A stretch of DNA of 64,000 bases from Tillus elongatus (Eukaryota > Arthropoda > Insecta > Coleoptera > Cleridae). The notes beneath the pieces were generated by a model. It worked only from the letters and a program-made list of their open reading frames with translations. It searched no databases and had not been told where the DNA came from. The stretch covers positions 20,592,590 through 20,656,589 of the forward strand of contig OZ023266.1 of assembly GCA_964006375.1 (NCBI GenBank). The letters are read 5' to 3'. The position numbers and the translations under genes are program-made. This document shows positions 1-13,597 of the stretch, in pieces. Each line of letters starts with the position of its first letter. Position 1 is the stretch's first letter.

Positions 1-202
1 TTTTGACAAACTAGGTAATAAATTTTCTTCACTTTTATTTGTTCAATCCAATGCTTCACCCATTGCCTTCATTTATGATAGATCTAAACCACTTCAATAC
101 ACCATCTTAACTATCACTATCTCCACATACCATATTTATGCCAAAATTGGTAATTTTTTTATAAGATCAAAACTGACATTAAACGTCAATCATTATTGAT
201 AT

Positions 203-204
<2 letters not shown>
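1..204. other. AT-rich sequence without a recognised feature
   Basis: No reading frame or repeat family was recognised here. It ends at the first (TA)n tract. Confidence 0.4.

Positions 205-280
<76 letters not shown>
205..280. repeat. (TA)n microsatellite
   Basis: An uninterrupted TA dinucleotide run. It abuts the left end of the Merlin-like element, and a similar run abuts that element's right end. Confidence 0.95.
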
Positions 281-282
<2 letters not shown>

Positions 283-1000
283 TAAAGATGTGTAGACACC
301 TCAGTAGTAAACAAACAATTCGGGTATAATCGGAACGCAGAATTGAACGGTGGACACGATGTACACTGTTGCCAGAAGAGTATTGCGAAGGCTGATTTTA
401 AATATAGAAGGTTATCAAGGGGTGAACAAATGTTTTTATAATGTAAATAAATGATAATATGGCGTCATCTACATAAATCGATATTTGACATATTTTGCGA
501 AAGCAGTAGGAAAACGGAAATGTAAAAAAGTAAATTTTGAGCCATGGTGGTCCAGGGGAATAAACGTGGGCCTCTGGACCCAAGTGTACTGGGTTTGGTC
601 CCAGATTTCTCCTCTCCCCCCTTTTCAGTAAATCAGTAACATCAACAGAGGTCGTGCCATTGTGATTGAGCAAAGTAATCTGCTCGTTACGCCCTTCCAG
701 AGGGGCGTAAAGCCGTCGATCCCGTGTCCATGCGATGATACCCACGTTGAAGACCCAAATTTCCCGGACAGTGAGATGAATGAATAACTTAAATAAAGTC
801 AATGAAGCAATTTTCGTTGCGAATTGCTGATGATAAATACAACTGTATATGCTAATATCAGATGGTATCCAATGTATTATTTTCAAAGGTTGGAATGTGT
901 CATGGTAATGAAGCAATCTTTACTGACAACTGTCGATGATAAACATAACGAAGAAAATAGCTCAAAATGGGTTTCCCTTCGAAGTGTTTGTTTTTGTTCA
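281..1000 (+). repeat. Left inverted arm of the Merlin-like element
   Basis: It matches the reverse complement of about 1760-2454 over its whole length with scattered substitutions and small indels. Landmarks in order are the GGTAAAG terminus, the SINE (540-780) and an inner end near GGGTTTCCCTTCGAAGTG. Confidence 0.85.
540..780 (+). repeat. tRNA-derived SINE-like repeat (copy in left arm)
   Basis: The head has box A-like and box B-like motifs (TGGTCCAGGGG and GGTTTGGTCCC). The body is shared with copies at 1980-2210, 27555-27760 and 57900-58160, including the stretch around CGCCCTTCCAGAGGGGCGTA. The acceptor stem is not complementary, so this is not a tRNA gene. Confidence 0.65.
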
Positions 1001-1330
1001 AGATGGAGGGACGCATTTTGCATTTCCGCCTGGCTAAATATGAAGTATATCTTAAGAGTTTCAAAGCAGTATGCATGCAGGCATATATACACATTCTGAG
1101 ACATTAGCTTGCCTTAATAATTTAAAAACCACATTTAAATCTTGAATGGCATATAACAACAGTCAATGAAGCAATGTTTGTTGCAAATTGCTTATGATAA
1201 ATAAAAATGGAATGTAGTGTATTGACCCGTTTACACACCACCTGACACAATAATTGTCATATAGAATGGGGAGGTAGGGTCGCCGGCGCGTCTTTTTAGC
1301 GTGGTATCCCGAGGAGGGATAATCCACGAA

Positions 1331-1690
1331 TTAATGATAGACATACTTTTTGTGATGTATTCCGAAACCAAAACAAGACAGGAGATAAATCTGAATTTTA
1401 CACATTCTATTGATGACGAATTTGTTTCCCCAGATAAATTCGTGCAAGTACGATTCAAAAAGATCCCTTGATGTTCCAAATTGTCTTCGCAGTTTTCTCT
1501 TAACCAGAATCCACATATTTTCGACGTTCTGGGTGTGAACAGTCCCATCGTCGGGGTCTACAAATTCTCCTGATGGATAACAACATAGTGCTCGTATATC
1601 CCTCCAGCGATACTGCCTAGGTTATGATAACCTCGCCACCCATGAGATACTATGATAGTACCAGGAAGTATGTACCTAAACATGTTAAAA
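1331..1690 (-). pseudogene. Merlin/ISXO2-like transposase, C-terminal part, broken
   Basis: Read on the minus strand, one frame gives YILPGTIIVSHGWRGY and then GGIYEHYVVIHQEN. After a one-base loss it continues in another frame with VDPDDGTVHTQNVENMW and GTSRDLFESYLHEFIW. This order matches the ISXO2-like (DDE_Tnp_IS1595) domain, in which family members read SDGWRxY, then VDPxTGxHTQTIExxW, then a C-terminal YLxEFxWR. The Asp expected before GWRGY is His here, so a catalytic residue is lost. The Glu of VENMW is kept. The N-terminal half was not found. The element is inactive because of the frameshift and the lost Asp. Confidence 0.75.
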
Positions 1691-1759
1691 ATCGCCAATT
1701 CGGAACAGAAATTGTTTCATTCCCTTTTCACACTCATTTAAGGTTGGAAAGTAAAATAT

Positions 1760-2452
1760 AAACAAACACTTCGAAGGGAAACCCATTTTGAGTCATTTTC
1801 TCGGTTATGTTTATCATCGACAGTTGTCAGTAGAAATTACTTCATTACCATGAATCATTTCAACTTTACAAAATAATATTATATTGGATACCGTCTGCTA
1901 TTAGCATAAACAGTTGTATTTATCATCGGCAATTCGCAACGGAAATTGCTCCATTGATTTTACTAAAGTGATTCATTCACTTCACTGTCCGGGAAATTTG
2001 AGTCTTCAACGTGCCCAGCATCGCATGGGCACGGGACCGACGGCTTTACGTCCCTTTGGAAGGGCGGAACGAGCAGATTACCTTGCTCAATCACAATGGC
2101 ACAGCCTCTGTTGATGTTACTAATTTACTGAAAAGGGGGGAGAGGAGAAATCTGGGTCCAGAGGCGCACGTTTATTTCCCTGGACCACCATGGCTCAAAA
2201 TTTACTTTTTACATTTCCGTTTTCCTACTGGTTTCGCAAAATATGTCAAATATCGATTTATGTAGAAGACGCCATATTATCATTTATTTACATTATAAAA
2301 ACATTTGTTCACCCCTTGATAACCTTCTATATTTAAAATCAGCCTTGGTAATACTCTTCTGGCAACAGTGCATATCGTCCAGCGTTCAATTCTGCGTTCC
2401 TATTCTACCAGAATTGTTTGTTTACTACTCAGGTGTCTACAACTCATCTTTA

Positions 2453-2454
<2 letters not shown>
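1760..2454 (-). repeat. Right inverted arm of the Merlin-like element
   Basis: It is the inverted counterpart of 281-1000. It lacks about 20 bp inside the SINE head that the left arm keeps, which accounts for part of the length difference. Confidence 0.85.
1980..2210 (-). repeat. tRNA-derived SINE-like repeat (copy in right arm)
   Basis: It is the mirror copy of the SINE at 540-780, with the box B region deleted. Confidence 0.6.

Positions 2455-2520
<66 letters not shown>
2455..2520. repeat. (TA)n microsatellite
   Basis: A TA run directly after the right terminus of the Merlin-like element. Confidence 0.95.
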
Positions 2521-2522
<2 letters not shown>

Positions 2523-2773
2523 TTTATTTTTCCAAATTATAGTGTGGTTGCAAAGTGGTTAAATATAGGCAACTATTCCCTAATTATCCACAAATAGCTT
2601 TTTGACAGAAATACCTTAAAGAAAATATTTGCACGAAAACTTGAAAACAATTTCTTTCACGAAAATTCGCCATTTTCTTAACACCCATTAGGGAATAAAG
2701 TTTACCAGACTTAAACTTGATGACTTATGTCCACAGTATAGTCCCAAATGGATCAAGTAAAAATAAAAAACCT
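2521..2773. other. AT-rich sequence without a recognised feature
   Basis: No open frame or repeat match was recognised. Confidence 0.3.
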
Positions 2774-3010
2774 TCAAAACTCATAAATATTTATCGAAAA
2801 AAAATGAGATGCCCCTTTAAGGGGACACCATGCACACAGAATTATTTTGAGTGATATTGCCGGAAACAACATTTTGGGGTGCAAACCTACGTTACACTTG
2901 ATACAAATAAAGTTTGCCTTTTTGCCACATTCAGCACATCTATCGGTGGCAGAATGGTCGACCAAGTGATTTTTCTCGTCATAACGTATTTCGGCCAACG
3001 GCTTAGCGGA
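2774..3010 (-). pseudogene. piggyBac-type transposase, C-terminal cysteine-rich domain remnant
   Basis: The minus-strand frame reads RYDEKNHLVDH, then CAECGKKANFICIKCNVGLHP. This is the Cys-rich finger that ends piggyBac-derived (PGBD-like) transposases. A frameshift follows HPK. The catalytic core is absent. An N-terminal piece in the same orientation lies at 3385-3812, and LINE copy G sits between the two, so the middle was lost or replaced. Nearby GC-rich palindromic stretches (about 2812-2840 and 4173-4200) resemble each other in inverted orientation and may be the element ends. Confidence 0.65.
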
Positions 3011-3012
3011 AG

Positions 3013-3360
3013 TTTTTTTTAAATATATTTCAACAACACACCAGGAGCGCTTACAGCCTAAATACTATAATACCGTGGGTGTCGATAATGAGGAAAGAGG
3101 CAACTTGTTAATTCTGGACTTGAAGGTTTGGAGGGTCGGTGGAGAAGGAAAAATATGTGCCGGCAAGGAATTCCACAATTTGGAAGTCCTCGGGACAAAA
3201 GAGCGCGCATAACAAGATGTTCTATATCTGGTGACCTGGACAGTAAAAGGGTGCATTCGCTCTGTTCCCCTGGTAGATCTGTTGAGGGCAGCAGGTGGAG
3301 GAACTATGGAAGAAAGCTCCTCTGAGCAGTGCCCCTGCAGATATCTATAAAAGAGAGAGA
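3013..3360 (-). mobile_element. LINE copy G (CR1/jockey group), strongly 5'-truncated
   Basis: It carries the 3' end of the LINE family in reverse orientation. The poly-A tail reads as T-rich sequence at 3013-3030, followed by the family's terminal sequence and the C-terminal coding part (RTSKLWNSLPAHIFPSPP). Only about 340 bp remain. The 5' junction lies next to a TTAGG/TCAGG array at 3365. Confidence 0.9.
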
Positions 3361-3364
3361 GAGG

Positions 3365-3390
3365 TTAGGTCAGGTCAGGTCAGGTCAGGT
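3365..3390 (+). repeat. Short telomere-like array, TTAGG plus TCAGG units
   Basis: One TTAGG is followed by four TCAGG units and a final T. TTAGG is the ancestral insect telomere repeat and TCAGG is the beetle form. It lies directly at the truncated 5' end of LINE copy G. It could also be a chance short simple repeat. Confidence 0.6.
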
Positions 3391-3812
3391 AGCATATTTC
3401 TCGGAGAGACACTGAGTTATGCTTTCTGATTCACGATGCCTTTTTATAGAAAAATTGGGTTTGTCGTTATTCCAGTCGATTTTTTCTCCAGTTACGTTCC
3501 TCTTTTTGAAAGGAGGATTCTGCGTCTTACTTTTCGTCTCAGCAACAATATTTGTTACCCTTGGTTGAATGAGCAAAGAAAGTGGTTGATCATCTTCACT
3601 ACAATACGAGTCTGGTTCCAAAGCAGAATAGTTTTGCTTCTGCTCCTAAAAAATGCTTCACTTTCAGCCCTCAATGTAGCAGAACCTAAATGGTTTATTC
3701 TTCTATCATGTTTGTCGTCAGATATGTTACTACCTTCGTCTATTTCCTGTTCCTCTTGCGACGGGATGATAAAAATATCAGCGGCATCAACGTCCAAATA
3801 CAAAAGATACAA
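3385..3812 (-). pseudogene. piggyBac-type transposase, N-terminal acidic region remnant
   Basis: Two minus-strand frames, split by a frameshift near 3600, read ADIFIIPSQEEQEIDEGSN and later EPDSYCSEDDQPLSLL and KIDWNNDKPNFS. The acidic, low-complexity N-terminus ending in a W-x-x-x-K/P motif is typical of PGBD-like transposases. The homology call rests on pattern only. It belongs with the C-terminal piece at 2774-3010. Confidence 0.5.
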
Positions 3813-3922
3813 ACTATTTGCAAAACAACTTGTTTACAAGCAAGCTCAAACTCGAGTGACTATGACATGGCTATTTGAGGTGATTTTATGTGTCACATTG
3901 TACAGGTACGCCATCTAAAATG

Positions 3923-3930
3923 GATGTCCC
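3923..3930 (+). repeat. Target site duplication of hAT-like MITE, left copy
   Basis: GATGTCCC, identical to 4173-4180. Confidence 0.7.
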
Positions 3931-4172
3931 TTAGCGCCGGCTTTAGGGCTCAGGGGCGCCGCGCGCGTCAACGCATGTGTCAACGAACCCTCACAAGAGT
4001 TGCGCATCTGTTAAATTTAAAATCATATTAAATTTAAAATAAATGGGCTACCGAATTAACTTTTTTTATTATTTTAATATAGAATTATACATAAGTATTA
4101 TACCATATCATATAATAAAGGGCGCCAAATGATTGGCTCGCCCGGGGCGCCTGGGTGGTTAAGGCCTCCACT
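3931..4172 (+). mobile_element. hAT-like MITE, 242 bp
   Basis: The insertion is flanked by perfect 8-bp direct repeats (GATGTCCC), the size hAT transposases make. Its ends are GC-rich and roughly inverted: the left has GCGCCGGCTTTAGGGCTCAG and the reverse complement of the right has AGTGGAGGCCTTAACCACCC. The interior is AT-rich and has no coding potential. It sits in the terminal part of the piggyBac-type remnant. Confidence 0.6.
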
Positions 4173-4180
4173 GATGTCCC
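4173..4180 (+). repeat. Target site duplication of hAT-like MITE, right copy
   Basis: GATGTCCC, identical to 3923-3930. Confidence 0.7.
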
Positions 4181-4227
4181 CTATAAGAGACATTATGCAC
4201 TAATGGGTTCACAGAAATATGATAACG

Positions 4228-4228
<1 letters not shown>

Positions 4229-4294
<66 letters not shown>
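4229..4294. repeat. (TA)n microsatellite
   Basis: A TA dinucleotide run. Confidence 0.95.
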
Positions 4295-4298
<4 letters not shown>

Positions 4299-5019
4299 TA
4301 TTTTTTGTCACAATTTGCCCAATGTGATTTTTTTTCGCGTAGTTCCTTTTAAGACATTAGATACTACAACTTAGATTTCAAGTAGTTTATTTATTTATTA
4401 TTTTAAATTTTGACAAGTACGGTAACTTCATATTACAATATTATAACTCAAAATGACTTTACGTCTTCACAAAGGAGTTAGTCGCATCTCAGCCTGAAGA
4501 TAACAAAGTTTGACATTATATCACGTTCAATGATTCACAAACAACACACTGTGTTCTCAGTAAAACAGATTATGCAGATTAGTGCAACCAGTGCGCCAAG
4601 ATAACTAATACAGGGAACGTCAGTTTACTTAAGTTAGTTTAACCTACACAGTTAGAGAGAACAACTACCTGAAACTCTTCAAACTTTCGATTGAATTGTG
4701 TCGGTTTCAGCCGTATTGTATACCACCAGAAACTCTTTACTCCTAAACTTCAAACTGAATTAACAATTAACAAACAACTATCCATAGCTGCGTTGATCCA
4801 TATATAGAGAAGGTTCTTGATGCATTGCGAATACTGAAACACCAACACTTCCTTGAACAGAAGGAAATTCAAAAATAAGGTAGTGCTTGTAATAATTCTG
4901 TATATTTTATGATGTATCTGTGCCAAATATGGCCATGTTCTTCAGGTTTCCACCTCTTTTAAGATGCTTTAGTTGATATACTATAATAAATATGATTATG
5001 ATGATAATAATACATACAG
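4295..5019. other. AT-rich sequence without a recognised gene
   Basis: No frame with recognisable protein similarity and no internal repeat were seen. Confidence 0.4.
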
Positions 5020-5160
5020 ACTTTAAGACCACTACTCTGGCTTCACTGTTGAGTTTCGTTTATGCAAGTTAAGGACGTAGCCAGCGCCTAAGCTAAATCA
5101 AGTGCCCCTTCTGAATTCTAGATATTCTAGCATGTTCTTCAACGTTTCTGTAACAGCGAA
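5020..5160 (+). repeat. Dispersed repeat shared with 55640-55780
   Basis: Both stretches share, in the same order, a CTGGCTT(C/T)ACTGTT segment, GGACGTAGCCAGCGC and ATGTTCTTCAACGTTTC. The identity of the element is unknown. Confidence 0.6.
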
Positions 5161-5173
5161 TCCAGAAAAGTAG

Positions 5174-7322
<2,149 letters not shown>

Positions 7323-7545
7323 ATTTAATATAGTACGGTCCAGTTTCACCAAGTAAGGGCAACAACAATCAATGCATTGGTAATAATAAGATCAAATTTC
7401 CAGATATATTAATAAGGGTTTTCCAGAGATATTGACATGCAGTTGTACTTGCATACAACTTGACAAAGCAACTCATACCAGTAATGATTCCCATTTGATT
7501 TGCCACATCAGATTCTGTAAGGGTTCTAAAATAATTTTTGCTAAG
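7323..7545. other. Unassigned sequence between LINE copy A and hAT remnant
   Basis: This may be more of the decayed hAT element, but no reliable protein match is readable. Confidence 0.3.
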
Positions 7546-8642
7546 GCGAATTTGCATTCGAAACATTGTGTTGCGATTTGCACCGATGGAGCTCAAGCCA
7601 TGTCTGGTTAATACAACAGTTTACAATTGCTGGTGAAAAAGAAATTTTCAGAAATTATCTGGACCCACTGCCTGATCCATCGGGAAGCCTTAGCATCTAA
7701 ATTGGTAAGTCTTGGACTAAATATGGTTTTGACAGTAGTTATTGAAATAGTTAACTTTATAAAAACCAGACCTCTGAAATCAAGGATGTTCTTTCTTCTA
7801 TGTGAACATATGGGAGCTGATCATAAATCTCTGCTATTTTATTGCTAACCCTGATGGTTGTCACGGGGTAAGGTGGTCAGGCGTGTCTTTGAACTAAGAA
7901 GGGAAGTAGCGATATTTTTGAGCAAGAAACGTCATAAGCTTTCAACGGAATTCTTCGACCAATTATTCTTATTGAAGCTTTTTCATTTAGTAGATATTTT
8001 AGAAAAACTTAATACACTTAATCTTCAACTCCAGGGAAAATATGTGAATATATTTGATTTGGGTCAAAAGATTGACTCTTCTTGTAGAAAATGCAGTTAT
8101 GGAATATCGAATTGAAATAAAATTGTTTTTAAATGTTTCCTACGTTGTGTGAATTTATGCAAGATTTCTCATTGGAAGAAAATCACAAAGCTGTGATGCT
8201 GAAAACCGTGCGAGGTCATTTAGGAAGCTTGAGTGTGAATTTCAGACGATACTTTTTTGCAGAAGATGATGTCAAATTGTCCAACTGGATCTGGGTTTTA
8301 AATCCATTTGACAATACATCTGTCGCGCTATCACTACAAGAAGAAGAACAGCTGATAGGTGTTTCAACAAGCGCCTCACAACAATTAAATTGTGTTAACA
8401 AATCTTTATTAAATTTCTGGACTGAACTTCCGAACGACTACTTCATTATAAAAGCGAAAGCGCTTAGGATTCTGCTGCCTTTTCTCACGTCTTGTGCAAC
8501 TGGATTTTCTGCACTTGCTGCCTTGAAATCTAAATACAGAAATAAGCTTCAGGTAACAAATGAACTCAGAGTGAGGATCTCTAACATTGAATCAAATTTG
8601 GAGAGGCTGTGCGACTTAAAACAAGCCCATGTTAGCCATTAG
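7546..8642 (+). pseudogene. hAT-superfamily transposase (ZBED5/FAM200-like), broken
   Basis: Forward frames give, in order, CVAICTDGAQAMSG (the catalytic Asp region of hAT), HCLIHREALASK, WLSRGKVVRRVFELR, NTLNLQLQGKYVN and FWTELPNDYF, ending with GFSALAALKSKYRN. This is the order in the ZBED5/FAM200/GTF2IRD2-like branch of hAT. There is a stop after AMSG, two in-frame stops (around 7846 and 7852) just before WLSRGK, and a frameshift near 8116-8133. The N-terminal BED finger is not seen. A possible poly-A signal AATAAA is at 8671. It is a decayed transposon gene. Confidence 0.8.
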
Positions 8643-8689
8643 TCCTTAGAATGTGTCTCTATGTATGTTAAATAAAATTTCAACAAACA

Positions 8690-9735
<1,046 letters not shown>

Positions 9736-11060
9736 TGAATTTTCTTAAAAAAATTCACTAATGTGTCCGTTAGGTCTCTAAGTTTAAGGACAAAAAGTTA
9801 CGGGCAGCCAAATAAACAAATTTTGGAGTTTCCCTCAAAACGTCAAACTCGCAATTTAAAACGTCAAAATTAGCAATGTTTAGGCAAAGAACGTGAAACA
9901 AATACGGATTGTGAAAGAAGATGTTGCAAGACGAGTATCCTGCGAACCCTCCAGTTTTAGATTCAACCGTCATTTACCTTCATTTTACTAAAATATTTAC
10001 AGAAAATTCATTTCAAATAGACCCTTTCTCTGGTGCTTTGGCTGTCGCTTTAGTTAAGTTGATGCTTTCGCTGTAGGTTTAGTGAAGTTTATGGTTTAAC
10101 GGTCTATAATTTTTAGCTAATTTTTGTAGAACAAATTCGTTACAGCATTTTAGCATTTTTTATCCAAATATGATGCATATTTGAAAGAAAGAAATCTGCA
10201 CGCAGTAAGTGCGTTTTGGTAGCGAATTTTCATTAAATCCTTCAAATTTAAATAACTCAATTTGCTATTAACGTAAGCTTTGTTGGTTATGAAACCAACA
10301 TTTAAGTTTATTTTCGGAAATTTTTTGTTTTTTTCAAACCATAAGTAATTTTTTTTAAATATAGTACATTGTTTCTACAACATGGGCTATACCGTTATAT
10401 AAGACTGCTCGCATTTGCTATTAAAAACATTTTTATGGAAATTTACTTTAATAACACATTTGCCGCATCCAGACTTTTGAAAAATGTCTATATATTTTTA
10501 AACAATAAAGTTATTTCGATGAAATATGGTACATTGCTTCCACTATATAGGAAACCAAGTTTGATGCCTGCTTTCATCAAAGAAAGACATTTGCTTTTAA
10601 AAACATTTTTTAGAAAATTCATAACGCACTTGCTGCGTCCAGACTTTTTTTTTTGGTGCAATAAATTAGTAATGTAAAAAAGTCACCTAGCATAGCAACT
10701 CAGTTTGCTATTAACGTAAGTTTTGTTGGTTAGGAAACCAACATTTAACTTTATTTTCGGAAATTTTTGTATAAACGCGGCAAGGACGTTTTGGTAGAGA
10801 ATTTTCATTAAATGTTTCAAATTTCAATAACTCAATTTGCTATTAACCTAAGGTTCATTGTCTAGGAGACCAGTTTTCTCAGAAACATTTAAAGTTTATT
10901 TCCGGAACATTTTTGTACATTTTAAAATAATTCTTTTGATAAAATATGGTACATTGTTCCTACTATATAGATTATACGAGTAACCAAATTGATTTTTATG
11001 AAAATTCACTTCCATAACGCACTTGCTGCATCTAGAGTTTTTTTAAATCTGTAGACTCCC
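9736..11060 (-). repeat. Mosaic of (TA)n-family and MITE-A pieces
   Basis: A second partial copy starts at about 9736 with the same TTAGTGAATTTT palindrome. It is followed by several ends of the MITE-A type (about 10195-10235, 10620-10650 and 11015-11040), with GCACTTGCTGCGTC or its reverse. Segments around 10260 and 10690 repeat each other (TTTGCTATTAACGTAAG). No gene was seen. Confidence 0.65.
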
Positions 11061-11801
11061 CTCTTGTGTAGAGCCCCCCCCCCCCCCATGGGGGGCGAGC
11101 CACACAGTTTGAGATTTGCTGCTTTAGACTGTAACACTGGTGAGGCTTTTTTACAACAAACATATTTCTATTGACCTTGTTGTTATGCATTTAAAACCAC
11201 ACAAACTCTTTGAAAGCAATCACGTTCACAAAACCTTTGTATATCAATGATGACCAATTTATCAGGCGTTGGTCGGTGTTTGACATTCCAGAAGCAATTC
11301 CAATTACATTACCTTGCTGTGAGCGCATGTTGGCCCTCTGTTGAGAGGAAGTGAACTAGGTAAACATACACCACAATACACGGGCTCACGGTAATTGCGA
11401 TCATTATACCGCTGTTACATACATCATGTGATTGCAATTACCAAGCAGGCATGAAACCTGGATCACATACAGATTCAATACATCTAGAATCCTTGGTAAT
11501 GATGCCATATGGTAATTGATATTGCATGTTATATGGAAATTTTATTATTATATTCATGGTTCAGAGTTTGTATGCTTATAAATCAGGTGCGGCCTCAATG
11601 TAGCTTTAAAATCAATAAAATATTGAGGTAGTAAGTGCACTGCAGTAGCAAATTTATAAAAAAAATAATGCATAGGCATACACAGCTTGAGAACGGAAAC
11701 GAAATAAGTCCACATTTTATATTGTTGAGCTAAGTCACTTTTATGTGTAACGAACAGTGCTCGGATGTATATGCACACTTTTTAGGTGAAATATGCGCAT
11801 A
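11061..11801. other. Unassigned sequence before the mariner-like element
   Basis: It contains a poly-C run near 11077-11090 and a pair of partly complementary stretches (GGTAATTGCGATCA near 11390, TGATTGCAATTACC near 11430). No gene was recognised. Confidence 0.35.
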
Positions 11802-11803
11802 TA

Positions 11804-12352
11804 CAGGGTGTTTCTAAATTAGTGCGAAAAATTTTACAGGGTGATTCTTTGGCGAAAAATAAGTGATGTCGTTTTTATAAAGTTTTTCTTGAAACCCCTT
11901 CTCCTCCAAGTTACAGCCCTTTGAAATTTTGGCAAAAAAAAAAGTTTAAATTAAATTTCTCCGTTATAAAATAATTTAAAAAAAAAACGAAATTTTGCAA
12001 ATGCATAAATCTAACAAAATGACAGTTTTAAATAGATTTTGTTACCCTATAATGTTATCACAAGAGAGTGAAAAAACCTACCCTTATATTATTTTTGATA
12101 AGTACATTTTATTGTGTGTATCGTTTTTTATTAAAAAAATATTTAGAAAGAAGAATTGATTTAGCAACTTTTTAATGTCTTCACATTTCCTCATAAAATT
12201 GTTAGTTTCATCACAAAAAAATAAAATATTACTCAGATCGATCTCACATGAATTTACAGAGTGGTTGTTATTTGCTGAAAAATCAAGTACGTGGTAGGCT
12301 GCCAAATAACGTCATAATTACACTAATATGTTAATATGTATTCTTCTGGCTT
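11804..12352 (+). repeat. Left long terminal inverted repeat of mariner-like element
   Basis: It matches the reverse complement of 13598-14114 over its full length with about one indel or substitution every 10 bp. Shared landmarks are CAAGTTACAGCCC near the end and GGTAGGCTGCCAAATAACGT near the inner edge. Confidence 0.85.
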
Positions 12353-12470
12353 TTACTAATTTTCAAAAATTCATCATAAGAAACAACAACTATTATACTA
12401 CTATTTTATAATTAATAATTAACAAAATAAGGAACGAAAAGAAATATTAACAAAATGTCAGTACGTGTCA

Positions 12471-13545
12471 TCATAATAAATGTTGAAAATGCCCCCCTTT
12501 GGGGAGAACGCATGACTCTAGTCTGTTTCTCATTGAACTTTGTATTCTATGAAAAATACCGGGTGTGTTTCTTATAATATCACATGATGCGATACTACGA
12601 TTTCTGAGGTCATCGATGTTTTCAACAGGACTTGAATAAACTAAGGTTTTCAGAAAACCCCACAGGCAAAAATCCAACGGATTCAATTCAGGAGATCGGG
12701 CAGGCAAATTCTGTGGGCCTCCTCGACCTATCCAACGATTTGGTCAATCTTCGTTCAAGTAGTTACGAGCGTTGATATTAAAATGAGCTGGAGCCCCGTC
12801 TTGCATGTACCACATTTGTTGTCTAATTTGTAAAGGGATATTTTCAAGAAGTAGTGGCAACTCTTCTTTGAGTAGATGACAGTACACTTCTCCATTTAGT
12901 CTTATCGGAGGAAAATATGGTCCAATTAAGTCATCACCAATGACAGCAAGCCATACATTTAATGAAAACTGGTGTTGAAAATGAGATTCCGTAATCTCGT
13001 GTGGGTTTTCTTCAGACCATATGTGGTTATTATGAAAATTTCTAATAGATTCTCGTGAAAAGTTGGCCTCATCAGTAAATAAAATACGAGATAAGAACTG
13101 TGGAATTTGCGTGATCATTTGAAGCATCTATTGACAAAAATTAAACGAGGTAAAAATCACGAGGTAAGAGCGCTTGAACTCGTTGGATATGGTAGGGGTA
13201 CTGTAGTTGTTCTTTTAAAATTCTAAATACCGTGGAATAGCTGACATTTAAGACTTGAGCGATTCTTTTTGTACTTGTACCAGGAGATTCTTCAATTACA
13301 TTGAGGACAGCCTCTTCATGTGCTACAGTTCCTACTTCTCTAGAACGCCCGCAATCGGCGGCACTTCCTGAAAATGTTCAATCTTCTTGCATACGTTGAT
13401 GAATGCGTGCGAATATGCTGTGATGGGATACAGTTCTTTTTGGATATAACTCAGTGTAGAGGCGCTGTGCTCTTAATCCATTGCCATTAGTATGGCCATA
13501 TTCAAAATGCATATCCGCCATTTCGGAATTGGTATAATTTACCAT
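12471..13545 (-). pseudogene. DD41D mariner-like transposase, broken
   Basis: The start is ATG at 13545 (MVNYTNSEMADMHFEYG). The N-terminal part contains two helix-turn-helix-like stretches, AQRLYTELYPKRTVS and TSTKRIAQVLNVSYSTV. The catalytic domain carries TDEANF (first Asp), QDGAPAHF (second Asp) and PARSPELNPLDF. There are 41 residues between the second and third Asp, giving DD41D. It ends GGHFQHLL at 12471. Breaks: an in-frame TGA after MQED (about 13380), a frameshift near 13135-13160 and a TGA where Trp is usual before PNRWIG. Known: DD41D groups (rosa, Visitor) belong to Tc1/mariner. Which group this joins needs a tree. Confidence 0.88.
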
Positions 13546-13597
13546 TTTATTCACTTATTTGTCCCAAGTGTTAAAAAAATTCTTGATAGATTGACAA

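Larger units (their letters stand above)
281..2454 (-). mobile_element. Merlin-like DNA transposon remnant with about 700-bp inverted arms
   Basis: The sequence starts GGTAAAGATGTGTAGACACC and ends with a close inverted match (GGTGTCTAC...CATCTTTACC). The inverted similarity continues inward to about 1000 on the left and from about 1760 on the right, so the arms are about 720 and 695 bp. The spacer (1001-1759) holds a broken ISXO2/Merlin-type transposase on the minus strand. Both outer ends abut (TA)n, so a target duplication cannot be read. Each arm contains the same tRNA-derived SINE at a mirror position. Known: Merlin is the eukaryotic relative of bacterial IS1016. Inference: the arms are the terminal inverted repeats of this element. 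A foldback element that captured a Merlin fragment is an alternative. Confidence 0.7.

Noticed and set aside
398..916. 172-codon minus-strand frame
   Set aside because: It runs antisense through the Merlin arm and its SINE, and a similar frame appears in the mirror arm. There is no domain and no start context.
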